Shown piece after piece: positions 34,886 to 43,949 of a DNA stretch of 64,000 nt; the stretch's first letter is position 1; each line of letters opens with the position of its first letter. Under the pieces are notes generated by a model, which worked only from the letters and a program-made list of their open reading frames with translations, searched no databases and was not told where the DNA came from. The stretch comes from JASHUC01 sp035606175 (GTDB lineage: Bacteria; Pseudomonadota; Gammaproteobacteria; Steroidobacterales; Steroidobacteraceae), in assembly GCA_035606175.1 (NCBI GenBank), contig DATNFW010000069.1, positions 30,667 to 94,666 on the forward strand. Direction: 5' to 3'. A program made the translations under genes and the position numbers.

Positions 34886-35292
34886 GCGAGATGCAGATCA
34901 ATCAAGTCCTCGCACAGATCCGCGCGCTCTCGCAGCAGGTGCGGCCACCGGCTGCCGGGCCCGGAGCGCCGGGCGGTGCCGCGGGGCTCATCGGTGCGGG
35001 TCAGGCATCAGGCCCGGTCTCGGGCGCCGGCGGTCCGCAGGCTGCGGGCGAGGCCGCAGGGCCGGGCGGATCGGTGTTCGCAGCGCTGCTCAAACAGGGC
35101 ATCGATCAGGTGAATCAGTCCGAGCTGCGCGCAAACGATCTCGCCACGCAATTTCAACGCGGGACCCCGGGAGTCGATCTGCCGCAAGTGATGATCGAGA
35201 TGCAGAAGGCGACCGTCTCTCTCCGGGCTCTCACCGAAGTGCGCAACCGCCTGGTGAGCGTGTACCAGGACATCATGAACATGCAGATGTAG
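34882..35292 (+). CDS. fliE: Flagellar MS-ring/rod junction protein FliE
   Basis: FliE joins the MS ring to the proximal rod and is exported by the flagellar secretion system. The C-terminal ~75 residues hold the family core (FAALLKQGIDQVNQSE, DLPQVMIEMQKATVSLRALTEVRNRLVSVYQDIMNMQM split over the last helices). The 136-residue length exceeds the usual ~105 because residues ~20-60 are a Gly/Ala/Pro-rich spacer. ATG overlaps the activator's stop in ATGA. Confidence 0.93.
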   Translation: MSEMQINQVLAQIRALSQQVRPPAAGPGAPGGAAGLIGAGQASGPVSGAGGPQAAGEAAGPGGSVFAALLKQGIDQVNQSELRANDLATQFQRGTPGVDLPQVMIEMQKATVSLRALTEVRNRLVSVYQDIMNMQM

Positions 35293-35342
35293 GTGCCTCC
35301 GGTGCGAGTACGCAAGCGGCTTTTGTCGAGTGAGTCCGCCCC

Positions 35343-37070
35343 ATGAACGCAGCGGTCACGACCGTCTATCCGCGATGGGCGGCAGGGCTCAAACCCCTGC
35401 TGCTCCTCGTAGGCATCGCCGCCGCCGTCGCTGCCGGCGTGAGCGTCGTGCTCTGGTCGCGCGGACCGAGCTACAGTCTGCTGTACGCGAATCTCGGCAT
35501 CGAAGATCAGGCGCAAATCACCCAGTCGCTCGATGCCGCAGGCATTCCGTACCGGCTCACGCCGGGCTCCAATGCGATCGAGGTGCCGACGGAGCGCGTG
35601 AGCGATGCGCGGCTGAAGCTCGCCGGTCAGGGGCTGCCCGAGGGCGACGGCGGCTTCTCGCTCCTCAGCAAGGACCCGGGGCTCGGCGTCAGCCAGTTCA
35701 TCGAGACGGCCCGTTATCAGCATGCGCTCGAGATCGAGCTCGCCCACACGATCGCGAGCCTCCGCCCGATCGATGGCGCGCGCGTGCACATCGCAGCATC
35801 CGCGGAGACGGCGTTCGTGCGGGACCGCCGTCCGGCGAGCGCCTCCGTGTTCGTGCAGTTGAAGTCCGGGCGCGTGCTCTCCCAGGAGCAGGTGCAGGCG
35901 ATCGTGAATCTCGTCGCCTCGAGCGTGCCGAACCTCGAGGCGGGTCAGGTGACGGTCGTCGACCAGCAGGGTCGGCTGCTTTCATCGCCGCAGGGGACGG
36001 ACGATCTCGCGCTGCGCGATGCGCATTTCGAGCTCGTTCGCCGGATCGAGGACGACTACGTTCAGCGTATCGAGGGTCTGCTCGCTCCGCTCGTCGGTGC
36101 CGGCCGCGTGCGGGCGCAGGTCGTCGCCGAGCTCGACACAGCCGTGACCGAGCAAGCTCGAGAGCAGTACCAGCCCGGCAGTCAGATCGTCCGCAGTGAG
36201 CAGCTCTCCGAGCAAACGACGCGCGACGGCTCCGCCGCAGGCGGAGTCCCCGGTGCGCTCACCAACCAGCCGCCTCCGGCCGGCGTCGCGCAGCCTCCGC
36301 CTCCGCAGCGCGCCGGCGCGGCGAGCGGCGCACGCGGGACCGCCGCATCGGGCTCTGCGGGCTCTGCCGGCGCGGCCGGCTCCGGTCGCCCCGGCGCTTC
36401 CGCCGCGGCGTCCGATGCAGCCTCCGCGGAAGCGAACCCGGCAAGCGTCTCGAAAGAGAGCACCCGAAACTACGAGATCGATCGCACGCTCGACTACACC
36501 CGCCAGCCTGCGGGCCGCATCAAACGGCTCACGGTCGCCGTGCTGCTCGACAACGTGCACACGGTCGACAAGGACGGCAAGCCGCACGAGCGCCCGCTTT
36601 CACCGGCTGAGCTCGATCACGTCACGCAGCTCGTCAAGGATGCAGTCGGATTCGACGCGAAACGCGGCGACAGCGTGAACGTACTCAACTCCACTTTTCA
36701 GAGCGAGGCGCAGCCGGCCGATACCCCTCTGCAGCAGGTGCCTTTCTGGCAGCAGCCGCTCGCCACGGAGCTCGCAAAGCTCGCCGCGGGGCTCATCGTC
36801 CTCGTCGTCCTCTCCCTCGCGGTACTGCGCCCGCTCGTGCGCGCACTCATCGGTCCTGCGCGCGCCGCGCTCAATGCTCCACCCCCCCGCGTAGCCGCGG
36901 AGAGCGCTTCCGCGGCCGCCGCCGCCGCGGCAGGCACCGCGCCAGCCGCCCCGGCCGTTGCGGCTCCGCAACGCTTCGAGCAGCAGGTCTCGAACGCGCG
37001 CGCGCTAGTCAATCAGGACCCCAAGCGAGTGGCGCAGGTCGTACGCACATGGGTCGCAACCGATGAGTGA
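35343..37070 (+). CDS. fliF: Flagellar MS-ring protein FliF
   Basis: FliF forms the inner-membrane MS ring on which the basal body is built. The 575-residue protein has TM1 at ~17-38, the ring-building RBM repeats (SLLYANLG, YRLTPGSNAIEVP, VSQFIETARYQHALEIELAHTI, ARVHIA), a low-complexity Gly/Ala/Ser segment at ~310-375, TM2 at ~475-497 and a cytoplasmic FliG-binding tail that ends QDPKRVAQVVRTWV. The stop overlaps fliG by 8 bp. Confidence 0.96.
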   Translation: MNAAVTTVYPRWAAGLKPLLLLVGIAAAVAAGVSVVLWSRGPSYSLLYANLGIEDQAQITQSLDAAGIPYRLTPGSNAIEVPTERVSDARLKLAGQGLPEGDGGFSLLSKDPGLGVSQFIETARYQHALEIELAHTIASLRPIDGARVHIAASAETAFVRDRRPASASVFVQLKSGRVLSQEQVQAIVNLVASSVPNLEAGQVTVVDQQGRLLSSPQGTDDLALRDAHFELVRRIEDDYVQRIEGLLAPLVGAGRVRAQVVAELDTAVTEQAREQYQPGSQIVRSEQLSEQTTRDGSAAGGVPGALTNQPPPAGVAQPPPPQRAGAASGARGTAASGSAGSAGAAGSGRPGASAAASDAASAEANPASVSKESTRNYEIDRTLDYTRQPAGRIKRLTVAVLLDNVHTVDKDGKPHERPLSPAELDHVTQLVKDAVGFDAKRGDSVNVLNSTFQSEAQPADTPLQQVPFWQQPLATELAKLAAGLIVLVVLSLAVLRPLVRALIGPARAALNAPPPRVAAESASAAAAAAAGTAPAAPAVAAPQRFEQQVSNARALVNQDPKRVAQVVRTWVATDE

Positions 37071-38082
37071 GCGGACCGAGAAGCGCGGTGAGAAGCGCAC
37101 CGGCACCGAGCGTGCCGCAATCGTGCTCCTCTCCCTCGGAGAGCAGGAAGCCGCGCAGGTGTTGAAGCACATGGGCGCCAAGGAGGTTCAGCGGGTCGGC
37201 GCTGCCATGGCGCATTTGAGGTACGTCTCGCGCGAGGAAGTGAGCGCGATACTCACGGACTTCTCCTCGCTCGTCGAGAGCCAGACTTCGGTCGGCGTAG
37301 GCGTCGATGAGTTCCTGCGCAAAGTGCTGGTCGATGCCCTGGGGGAGGACAAGGCCGCAAATGTCATCGAGCGTATCAATATCGGCCGCTCGAGCAAGGG
37401 CCTCGAAGCTCTCAAATGGATGGACCCGCGCGCCGTCGCCGAACTGATCAAGCTCGAGCATCCGCAGATCATCGCGATCGTGCTCGCGTATCTCGACGCA
37501 GACCACTCCGCCGAGATCCTCCAGCAGCTCCCGGGCGGCGTGCGTGCGGACGTCGTCATGCGCGTCGCTGCGCTCGATGGGGTGCAGCCATCGGCCCTCT
37601 CGGAGCTCGACGACGTTATGGAGAAGCAATTCTCCGGGAAGACGGCGGGCAAAACTTCCGTGCTGGGCGGGGCAAAGGCCGCCGCGAACATCGTGAACAA
37701 CCTCGATCCGAGCCAAGAGTCCGCGATCATGGAGCAGATCGCGGCGGCGGATCAGGCACTCGCCGCGCGCATCCAGGACCTCGTGTTCGTCTTCGACAAT
37801 CTGCTCGACGTCGACGACCGCGGCATGCAGGAGCTGCTGCGCAACGTCCCGAGCGACAAGCTGCTGATCGCGATGAAGGGAGCCGACGAAGGACTCAAAC
37901 AAAAGATCTTCAAGAACATGTCGCAGCGCGCCGCCGAGATGCTGCGCGACGACCTCGAGGCGAAGGGACCCGTGCGGCTCTCGGAGGTGGAGGCGGCGCA
38001 GAAGGAAATCCTCGCGGCCGCGCGCAAGCTCGCGGAGGCGGGCACGATCGCGCTCGGCGGCAAGGGCGAGGAATATGTCTGA
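37063..38082 (+). CDS. fliG: Flagellar motor switch protein FliG
   Basis: FliG transmits torque between stators and the rotor. The 339-residue protein has TGTERAAIVLLSLGEQEAAQVLKHMG at the N-terminus, the EHPQIIAIVLAYL armadillo motif in the middle, and the C-terminal torque helix FVFDNLLDVDDRGMQELLRN with charged residues for stator contact, followed by KNMSQRAAEMLRDDLE. Length is standard. It overlaps fliF (8 bp) and fliH (8 bp). Confidence 0.97.
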   Translation: MSERTEKRGEKRTGTERAAIVLLSLGEQEAAQVLKHMGAKEVQRVGAAMAHLRYVSREEVSAILTDFSSLVESQTSVGVGVDEFLRKVLVDALGEDKAANVIERINIGRSSKGLEALKWMDPRAVAELIKLEHPQIIAIVLAYLDADHSAEILQQLPGGVRADVVMRVAALDGVQPSALSELDDVMEKQFSGKTAGKTSVLGGAKAAANIVNNLDPSQESAIMEQIAAADQALAARIQDLVFVFDNLLDVDDRGMQELLRNVPSDKLLIAMKGADEGLKQKIFKNMSQRAAEMLRDDLEAKGPVRLSEVEAAQKEILAAARKLAEAGTIALGGKGEEYV

Positions 38083-38740
38083 GGCGAGCCGCTTGAGGGC
38101 GATTGCCGCCGCCGCGGCGGCCGCGGCGGAGCGCTGGTCGTTGCCGACGGTGGACGGCCCAATCGTGGGCGGAAGCCGTCGCGAGATGGACCCGGCGAAA
38201 GCGGCGCGGGCGCTGGAGGGCGAGCGCTCTCGCGGCTATGAGGCGGGACTCGCAGCTGCCCGCGCCGAGATCGAGCGCCTCAGGGCCGATCTCCAAACGC
38301 GTGCGCAGCGACTCGATTCGCTTCTCGCGCTGCTCACGCAGCCGCTCGCGGCGCTCGATGACGAGGTGCAGCGCCAACTCGCGCTGCTTGCGCTCGCGAT
38401 CGGCAAGCAGCTCGCGCGGCGCGAGCTGAAGGCGAGCCCCGAAGAAGTCATTCCGCTCATTCGCGATTGCGTCGGACGGCTGCCGGCGGCGGCGCGGGAC
38501 GTCCGGGTGCACCTGCATCCGGATGACGCGGCGCTCGTGCGCGAGCACCTCGCCGCCCCCGCGGGCGAGCGAGCTTGGACGCTGATCGAGGACCCGACGC
38601 TCGCGCGCGGCGGCTGTCTCGTGCGCGCCGAAGCATCCCAAATCGACGCTCGGCTCGAGAGCCGCGTCGCTGCAGTCGCCGCGAGTCTGTTCGGCGAGGA
38701 TAGGGCGAGCCGGCGCGAGAACTCAACGGAGAGCGGCTGA
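38075..38740 (+). CDS. fliH: Flagellar export ATPase regulator FliH
   Basis: FliH is the peripheral stalk of the flagellar export ATPase and restrains FliI. The 221-residue protein is Ala/Glu/Arg-rich and helical, with GYEAGLAAARAEIERLRADLQ, the QLALLALAIGKQLARRELK helix and a C-terminal DPTLARGGCLVRAEASQIDARLESR, typical of the FliH/HrpE C-terminal domain. It shares one base with the fliI start (TGATG). Confidence 0.9.
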   Translation: MSEASRLRAIAAAAAAAAERWSLPTVDGPIVGGSRREMDPAKAARALEGERSRGYEAGLAAARAEIERLRADLQTRAQRLDSLLALLTQPLAALDDEVQRQLALLALAIGKQLARRELKASPEEVIPLIRDCVGRLPAAARDVRVHLHPDDAALVREHLAAPAGERAWTLIEDPTLARGGCLVRAEASQIDARLESRVAAVAASLFGEDRASRRENSTESG

Positions 38741-40095
38741 TGCAGAGCGAGCTCGCCCGGCGCTGGAGCGAGGGAGTCGCTCGCAACCTTCGAAACGTGG
38801 AGCGGCTGCGGCCAGCGCCGGTCGAGGGCAGCCTCACCCGCATGGTCGGACTCGCCCTCGAGGCGATCGGCTGCCGTGCCTCGATGGGCGATACCTGCGA
38901 TGTCTCGACGAGCGACGGCGGTCACATCGAGGCGGAGGTCGTCGGATTTTCCGGCGACCGGCTGTATTTGATGCCGACCGGCGATCCGCACGGTCTCGGC
39001 CCCGGCTCGCGCGTCGTCCCGCGCGAGCGCTCGGGACTCGTGGGCGTAGGCCCGCAACTGCTAGGGCGGGTCGTCGATGGCGCTGCCCAGCCTCTCGATG
39101 GACTGGGACCGATCGAATGCGAGGATCGCGTGAGGCTGATCGGTACGCCGATCAATCCGCTCGAGCGGCTGCCGATCTCGGAGCCGCTCGATGTCGGCGT
39201 GCGCGCGATCAACGGCCTCGCCACTGTCGGGCGCGGCCAGCGCCTCGGCCTGTTCGCCGGCAGCGGTGTCGGCAAGAGCGTGCTGCTCGGCATGATGGCA
39301 CGCTACACGAGCGCGGACGTGATCGTCGTCGGCCTGATCGGCGAGCGTGGTCGGGAGGTCAAGGAATTCGTCGAGCGCATTCTCGGCAGGCAGGACCGCA
39401 GGCGCGCCGTGGTCGTCGCCGCACCGGCAGACTCCCCGCCGCTCATGCGCCTGCACGGCGCGTGGCTCGCGAGCGCCGTCGCGGAGTACTTCCGCGATCG
39501 CGGCGCGAGCGTGCTGCTCATCATGGATTCGCTCACGCGCTTCGCGCAGGCCCAACGCGAGATTGGACTCGCGATCGGCGAGGCGCCTGCGACGAAGGGC
39601 TATCCACCGTCCGTATTCGCGCGCATGCCGCAGCTCGTCGAGCGCGCCGGCAACGGCGCGGGGCGTGGCGGCTCCATCACGGCTTTCTATACGGTGCTCG
39701 TCGAGGGCGATGATCAAAGTGATCCGATCGCGGATGCGGCGCGTGCCATTCTCGACGGGCACATCGTTCTGTCGCGCCGGATCGCCGAGGCGGGCCGCTA
39801 TCCCGCTGTCGATGTGGAGGCATCCGTAAGCCGCGTCATGCACGAGATCGCACCGTCCGATCACATCGAGCTCGCACGCCGCTTCCGGCAACTCATCGCG
39901 ACCTACGAGCACAACCGCGACCTGATCTCGATTGGAGCCTATCAGCGCGGCAGCGACGCGCGCATCGATGCGGCGATCGCGGCCTGGCCGCGGCTCACCG
40001 ACTACCTTGCGCAAGACATGCGCGAGCGCGTGGATTTCGCGACCAGCCTCGCGGCGCTGCACCGTCTGTTCGCTGAGAGCGGCGCAGCCGATTGA
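38740..40095 (+). CDS. fliI: Flagellum-specific ATP synthase/export ATPase FliI
   Basis: FliI is the hexameric ATPase of the flagellar type III export apparatus. In its 451 residues it has Walker A GLFAGSGVGKSVL, VGLIGERGREVKEF, the Walker B strand VLLIMDSLTRFAQAQREI and the secretion-ATPase motif ATKGYPPSVFARMPQLVERAG. The C-terminal domain ends FATSLAALHRLF. Length and motifs are standard. Confidence 0.97.
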   Translation: MQSELARRWSEGVARNLRNVERLRPAPVEGSLTRMVGLALEAIGCRASMGDTCDVSTSDGGHIEAEVVGFSGDRLYLMPTGDPHGLGPGSRVVPRERSGLVGVGPQLLGRVVDGAAQPLDGLGPIECEDRVRLIGTPINPLERLPISEPLDVGVRAINGLATVGRGQRLGLFAGSGVGKSVLLGMMARYTSADVIVVGLIGERGREVKEFVERILGRQDRRRAVVVAAPADSPPLMRLHGAWLASAVAEYFRDRGASVLLIMDSLTRFAQAQREIGLAIGEAPATKGYPPSVFARMPQLVERAGNGAGRGGSITAFYTVLVEGDDQSDPIADAARAILDGHIVLSRRIAEAGRYPAVDVEASVSRVMHEIAPSDHIELARRFRQLIATYEHNRDLISIGAYQRGSDARIDAAIAAWPRLTDYLAQDMRERVDFATSLAALHRLFAESGAAD

Positions 40096-40130
40096 AACGC
40101 ACGAGCCCGAATTCCCGAGCGCAAATCATC

Positions 40131-40571
40131 ATGCGGCAACGAAAACAGCTCGAGACAGTCCAGCGCGTCGCCGGCGGCGAGGAGCAACGCCGCGCGGAGC
40201 GCCTCGCCGCAGCCGAGCGGCGCGTGAAGGACTGCGAGGCAAAGCTCGCCGAGCTGAGCGCGTATCAGGCAGATTATGCGGGGGATTTTGCGCGGCGTGC
40301 GAGTCGCGGACTCGACGGTGCGCGCGTGCGGCATTTCCAGACCTTTCTCGCACGTCTGGGCGAAGCCGTGCGGCAGCAGAGCGAGATCGTCGATCGCGCA
40401 CGCGCGGAGCGCGACGCCGAGCTCGAGGACTGGCGGCAAGCGGCGCGGCGCGCGCAAGTCGTCGGCCGGGTGGTCGAGGAGCGGCGCGGTGAAGCGCGCC
40501 GCGAGAGCGACCGGCGCGAACAGCGCGAGTCCGATGAATTGAGTCTGACGAGGTTCCGCCACCGTGACTAG
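40131..40571 (+). CDS. fliJ: Flagellar export chaperone/ATPase stalk FliJ
   Basis: FliJ inserts as a coiled coil into the FliI ring. The product is 146 residues from ATG 40131, entirely helical and rich in Arg/Glu/Ala, with heptad-like stretches throughout and a central AYQADYAGDF and RHFQTFLARLGEAVRQQ that match the family. A TTG at 40092, overlapping the fliI stop, would add 13 residues; the ATG start gives an N-terminus (MRQRKQLETV) more like FliJ. Confidence 0.85.
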   Translation: MRQRKQLETVQRVAGGEEQRRAERLAAAERRVKDCEAKLAELSAYQADYAGDFARRASRGLDGARVRHFQTFLARLGEAVRQQSEIVDRARAERDAELEDWRQAARRAQVVGRVVEERRGEARRESDRREQRESDELSLTRFRHRD

Positions 40572-42177
40572 CAAAGGGCCTTCAGCGGCGGGATTGTCCG
40601 CCCTTCTCGATCGAACGGCTGCCGCGCGGACGAACGGCGGCGCCGCGGAGGCCGGCCGCTCGGCCACAGGCACTGTTGCCGGCGGCTCCGATTTTCAAAC
40701 GCTGCTTGCCGGAAATCTGAGCTCCAACGCACCCAGCGCTGCGGGCTCGCACGAAGTACGCGGTGGGGAGTCGCGCGAGACTGATTCTCACAGGCGCAAA
40801 GCCCACGATAGATCGACCGATGCGTCCGATTCTGCGGCGGCGAGTACCGCGGCAGTGCCGCCGGCAAATGCCGGCGCAACGCTCGCCGCGCCCTCGACGG
40901 ACGGCTCGACCACGCGAAGCACCAGGGACACATCCCGCGAGGTCGCGACTCGGCGCGGGGTAGCCGAATCTGCAGCGCCGGCTAGCTCGGTCGCATCCAC
41001 TGCTTCGGCTGCATCCAAGGCCTCGGCTGCAACCACTTCCCCCGCTGCGTCGAGCGCAACGGCGGCCTCGACTGGGTCGACAGCATCGACGGCACCGACT
41101 GCATCGACTTCGCCAGCTGCATCGACTGCAGCGGTTGCAGCGGTTGCGTCGGCTGCACCGACCGCTTCGGGCGCAGCCACCGGAACCGATGCGGCGGTTT
41201 CGGCCTCGCACTCGGCGAGCGCGACCGAAGCACTCGCAGCGTCGGACCCCTCAACGCTCGCGGGCATGCTCTCGAGCCTCTCGCTGGCGCCCGCGACGAA
41301 CGGCTCGACACGATTGGCTCCCGCGCGCGGCTCGACACCATCTGCTGCGCCGGGAGACTCGGCACTGGCCGCGACAACGGAGAGCCCCGCAGCTTCGGTC
41401 GCGGACAGCTCGACCGCGGCGCTCGGTAGCTGGCTGGACGACTCCTCGCCCACATCGCCCGGTGGCTCCGACCAGAGCACGCCGGACGATGCAACGACGG
41501 TCGATCCCGAACAGCAGCTGCTCGCGTGGCTCTCGGGTACGGCCGCTTTGCAAGCGGGCACCGCTGCGCCGACGGTCGCGACGATTGCGCTCGTAGCGTC
41601 CGGGACGCAGTCCGGTCAGACGGCAGCGTCCTCCCCCACGGCGCCTAAAGCACAATCGGACTCGACTGCCTCGCAGAGTACGAGCCTGCCTCCGCCGGCC
41701 AATCCGGCTTCCGTTCATCTTGCGGCTGCCACACACACGGGGGCCGCGCAGCCAGCCGCCGGAGCGCTGCACGCGCCGCTCGGGACGAGTGCGTGGGTAG
41801 AGGAGCTCGGTGCCCAGCTCAGCTGGATGACGCACCGTGGGATCGACGCGGCCTCGCTTCATGTCTCCCCTGCCGAGCTCGGCCCGATCGAGGTGCGCAT
41901 CTCCTTACACGGCAGCGATGCAAGCGTCTGGTTCGGTGCGACCCAAGCAGCGACCCGGGCGGCTCTCGAGCACGCTCTGCCCCAGCTGCGACAGCTCTTT
42001 GCGTCGCAGGGGCTCGCGCTCGCCGATGCCGGCGTATTCCGCGAGCCACCGCGCGGCTCGACGCGCCAGACGCCGTCGCGCTCGGTAGCACCGGTTGCCG
42101 CTGCGCGCGATGAGGCATCGCGTGCGTCCGAGGCTCGCAGCGCCGTGCGGCTCGGTCTGCTCGATCTCTACGCCTGA
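40564..42177 (+). CDS. fliK: Flagellar hook-length control protein FliK
   Basis: FliK measures hook length and switches export specificity through FlhB. GTG 40564 overlaps fliJ by 8 bp. Of 537 residues, ~90-390 are extreme low-complexity Ala/Ser/Thr sequence, with short near-repeats of AST/TAS at ~135-215. The C-terminal Flg_hook domain (~400-500) is well preserved: WVEELGAQLSWM, SLHVSPAELGPIEVRISLHG, ALEHALPQLRQLFASQGLAL. The repetitive part would be the flexible ruler. Confidence 0.88.
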   Translation: MTSKGPSAAGLSALLDRTAAARTNGGAAEAGRSATGTVAGGSDFQTLLAGNLSSNAPSAAGSHEVRGGESRETDSHRRKAHDRSTDASDSAAASTAAVPPANAGATLAAPSTDGSTTRSTRDTSREVATRRGVAESAAPASSVASTASAASKASAATTSPAASSATAASTGSTASTAPTASTSPAASTAAVAAVASAAPTASGAATGTDAAVSASHSASATEALAASDPSTLAGMLSSLSLAPATNGSTRLAPARGSTPSAAPGDSALAATTESPAASVADSSTAALGSWLDDSSPTSPGGSDQSTPDDATTVDPEQQLLAWLSGTAALQAGTAAPTVATIALVASGTQSGQTAASSPTAPKAQSDSTASQSTSLPPPANPASVHLAAATHTGAAQPAAGALHAPLGTSAWVEELGAQLSWMTHRGIDAASLHVSPAELGPIEVRISLHGSDASVWFGATQAATRAALEHALPQLRQLFASQGLALADAGVFREPPRGSTRQTPSRSVAPVAAARDEASRASEARSAVRLGLLDLYA

Positions 42178-42187
42178 GCCCGCACCG

Positions 42188-42210
42188 ATGCCGCCCTCCA
42201 GGCGGCATTT
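42188..42210 (+). terminator. Hairpin after fliK
   Basis: ATGCCGCC and GGCGGCAT form a perfect 8-bp stem with a CTCCA loop 11 bp after the fliK stop, followed only by TT. It lies before the promoter of fliL, so it likely ends the fliE-fliK transcript at least partly. Confidence 0.5.
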
Positions 42211-42328
42211 GACGCATGACGGCGCGCGCCAAGTTTTTGTCGCGGCCCCTGCCCAAGACGCGCGTCACACTTCTTCCAACGCTCGAAAATCCTTTGAACT
42301 GCGCTACTTAGGCGCGCCTCGCAGCTCA

Positions 42329-42344
42329 TGGCACAGCCGTTGCA
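42329..42344 (+). promoter_or_regulatory. Consensus sigma-54 promoter of the fliL operon
   Basis: TGGCAC-AGCCG-TTGCA matches the -24/-12 consensus at every conserved position. It lies 38 bp upstream of the fliL ATG in the only sizeable spacer of the cluster, and should drive fliL-fliR-flhBAF-fleN-fliA and possibly beyond. Confidence 0.9.
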
Positions 42345-42381
42345 CCGGCTCCGGCAGCGAACCCGAACGACGTTTTCAACG

Positions 42382-42909
42382 ATGGCCGATATTCCCACTC
42401 TGGAGCCTGCCCAGGACGTGCCTCTCGCGGATGAGGAGGCGCCGCCGCCGATCAAATCCTCGAGGCTTTGGATCATCATCGCTGTCGCCGTGTTGATGGT
42501 GGCGGGGGCGGCGGGCGCCGGTTGGCACTTTCTAGGCGCATCCCGAAAAGGCGCACAGAAGAGCGCCGCAGCCCCCCCGGAGAGCGGACCGGCACTGTAT
42601 GTGTCGCTCGATCCGGCGTTCGTCACGAACTTCGAGGCCGATCAGGCCGTGCGTTTCCTGCAGATCAGCGTCGAGGTCATGACGCACGATCCGGCGACGG
42701 TCGATGTGATCAAGTCGAACGATCCGGTCCTGCGCAACGATCTGCTGCTGCTGTTTGCCAACCAAAAATACGCCGAAATCGCGACGCGCGACGGCAAGGA
42801 GCGACTGCGAGCCGCGGCGCTCGCCGCCATACGCAAGGACGTCGCGGCGAACGGCGGGCATCCCGAGCGCGTGGACGCCGTGTACTTCACCAGCTTCGTA
42901 ATGCAGTAA
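42382..42909 (+). CDS. fliL: Flagellar basal-body stator-associated protein FliL
   Basis: FliL surrounds and stabilises stator units. ATG 42382 gives a 175-residue single-pass membrane protein: cytoplasmic ~28 residues, TM (LWIIIAVAVLMVAGAAGAG, ~29-47) and a periplasmic stomatin-like domain with YVSLDPAFVTNFE and NDPVLRNDLLLLFANQ. An ATG at 42328 in the same frame overlaps the sigma-54 promoter and is rejected. Confidence 0.93.
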   Translation: MADIPTLEPAQDVPLADEEAPPPIKSSRLWIIIAVAVLMVAGAAGAGWHFLGASRKGAQKSAAAPPESGPALYVSLDPAFVTNFEADQAVRFLQISVEVMTHDPATVDVIKSNDPVLRNDLLLLFANQKYAEIATRDGKERLRAAALAAIRKDVAANGGHPERVDAVYFTSFVMQ

Positions 42910-42929
42910 CGCGAGCACGGGGAGAATTC

Positions 42930-43949
42930 GTGTCCGCCGAAAAGATCCTGAACCAGGAGGAGATCGACGCGCTGATTCACGGCGTCGACTCGGGAGCCGT
43001 CAATACCGAGCCGGTGCCCGCGCCGGGCGAGGCGCGCGGCTTTGACTTCCGCAATCAAGTGCGGATCGTGCGCGGCCGCATGCCGACGCTCGAGATGATC
43101 AATGACCGCTTCGCGCGGCTCTTCCGCGTGAGCCTCTACAATCTGTTGCGCCGCACGCCCGACCTGAGCGTCGGTGCGATCGAGATGAAGAAATTCGCCG
43201 AGTACGTGCACACGCTGCAGGTTCCGACGAGCCTCAACCTCGTGAAGATCAATCCGTTGCGCGGGACGGCGCTCGTCGCGCTCGACCCGAAGCTCGTCTT
43301 CTGCGTGGTGGACAATTTCTTCGGCGGCAGCGGTCGGCACATCAAGATCGAGGGACGCGACTTCACGGCGACCGAGCAGCGCGTCATCCACATGCTGTTG
43401 CGCAGTGCATTCTCCGACTTGAGGGAGGCGTGGTCGCACGTGGCGAGCATCGAAGTCGAGTACCTGCAGTCGGAGATCAACCCGCATTTCGCAAACATCG
43501 TGAGCCCCTCGGAGATCGTCGTCGTCACGAGCTTTCACCTCGAGCTCGAAGGCGGGGGCGGCGATCTGCACGTCACCATGCCTTACGCGATGATCGAGCC
43601 GCTGCGCGATCTGCTCGACGCCGGCGTGCAGAGCGATCGCGTCGAGCACGACGAGCGCTGGCTCAATGCGCTGCGCGAGGACATCGAGGACGCGGAGATC
43701 GAAGTATCGACGCTCCTCGGACGCTCCTCGCTCAGCCTCGCCGAGGTGCTCAATCTCAAACCCGGCGATGTGATCCCCTGCGACTTCGCGGGCAAGGTCA
43801 CTCTGCTTGCCGAGACGGTCCCGGTCTTCCGCGGCAGCTTCGGAATCTCCCGCGGACTCGAGGCCGTGAAGGTCGAGGAGCGCGTCCGCCGCGGCAAGCC
43901 CCAATCGTCCGAGCCACTAAACCTCAAAAGAGCCCGAGAATCGTCATGA
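42930..43949 (+). CDS. fliM: Flagellar motor switch protein FliM
   Basis: FliM receives phosphorylated CheY and forms the wall of the C ring. GTG 42930 follows GGGGAGAA at good distance. The N-terminal LNQEEIDALI (7-16) is the CheY-binding peptide. The middle domain contains NPLRGTALVALDPKLVFCVVDNFFGG; the C-terminal SpoA domain follows LLGRSSLSLAEVLNLKPGDVI. The length of 339 residues is standard. The stop overlaps fliN by 4 bp. Confidence 0.97.
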   Translation: MSAEKILNQEEIDALIHGVDSGAVNTEPVPAPGEARGFDFRNQVRIVRGRMPTLEMINDRFARLFRVSLYNLLRRTPDLSVGAIEMKKFAEYVHTLQVPTSLNLVKINPLRGTALVALDPKLVFCVVDNFFGGSGRHIKIEGRDFTATEQRVIHMLLRSAFSDLREAWSHVASIEVEYLQSEINPHFANIVSPSEIVVVTSFHLELEGGGGDLHVTMPYAMIEPLRDLLDAGVQSDRVEHDERWLNALREDIEDAEIEVSTLLGRSSLSLAEVLNLKPGDVIPCDFAGKVTLLAETVPVFRGSFGISRGLEAVKVEERVRRGKPQSSEPLNLKRARESS

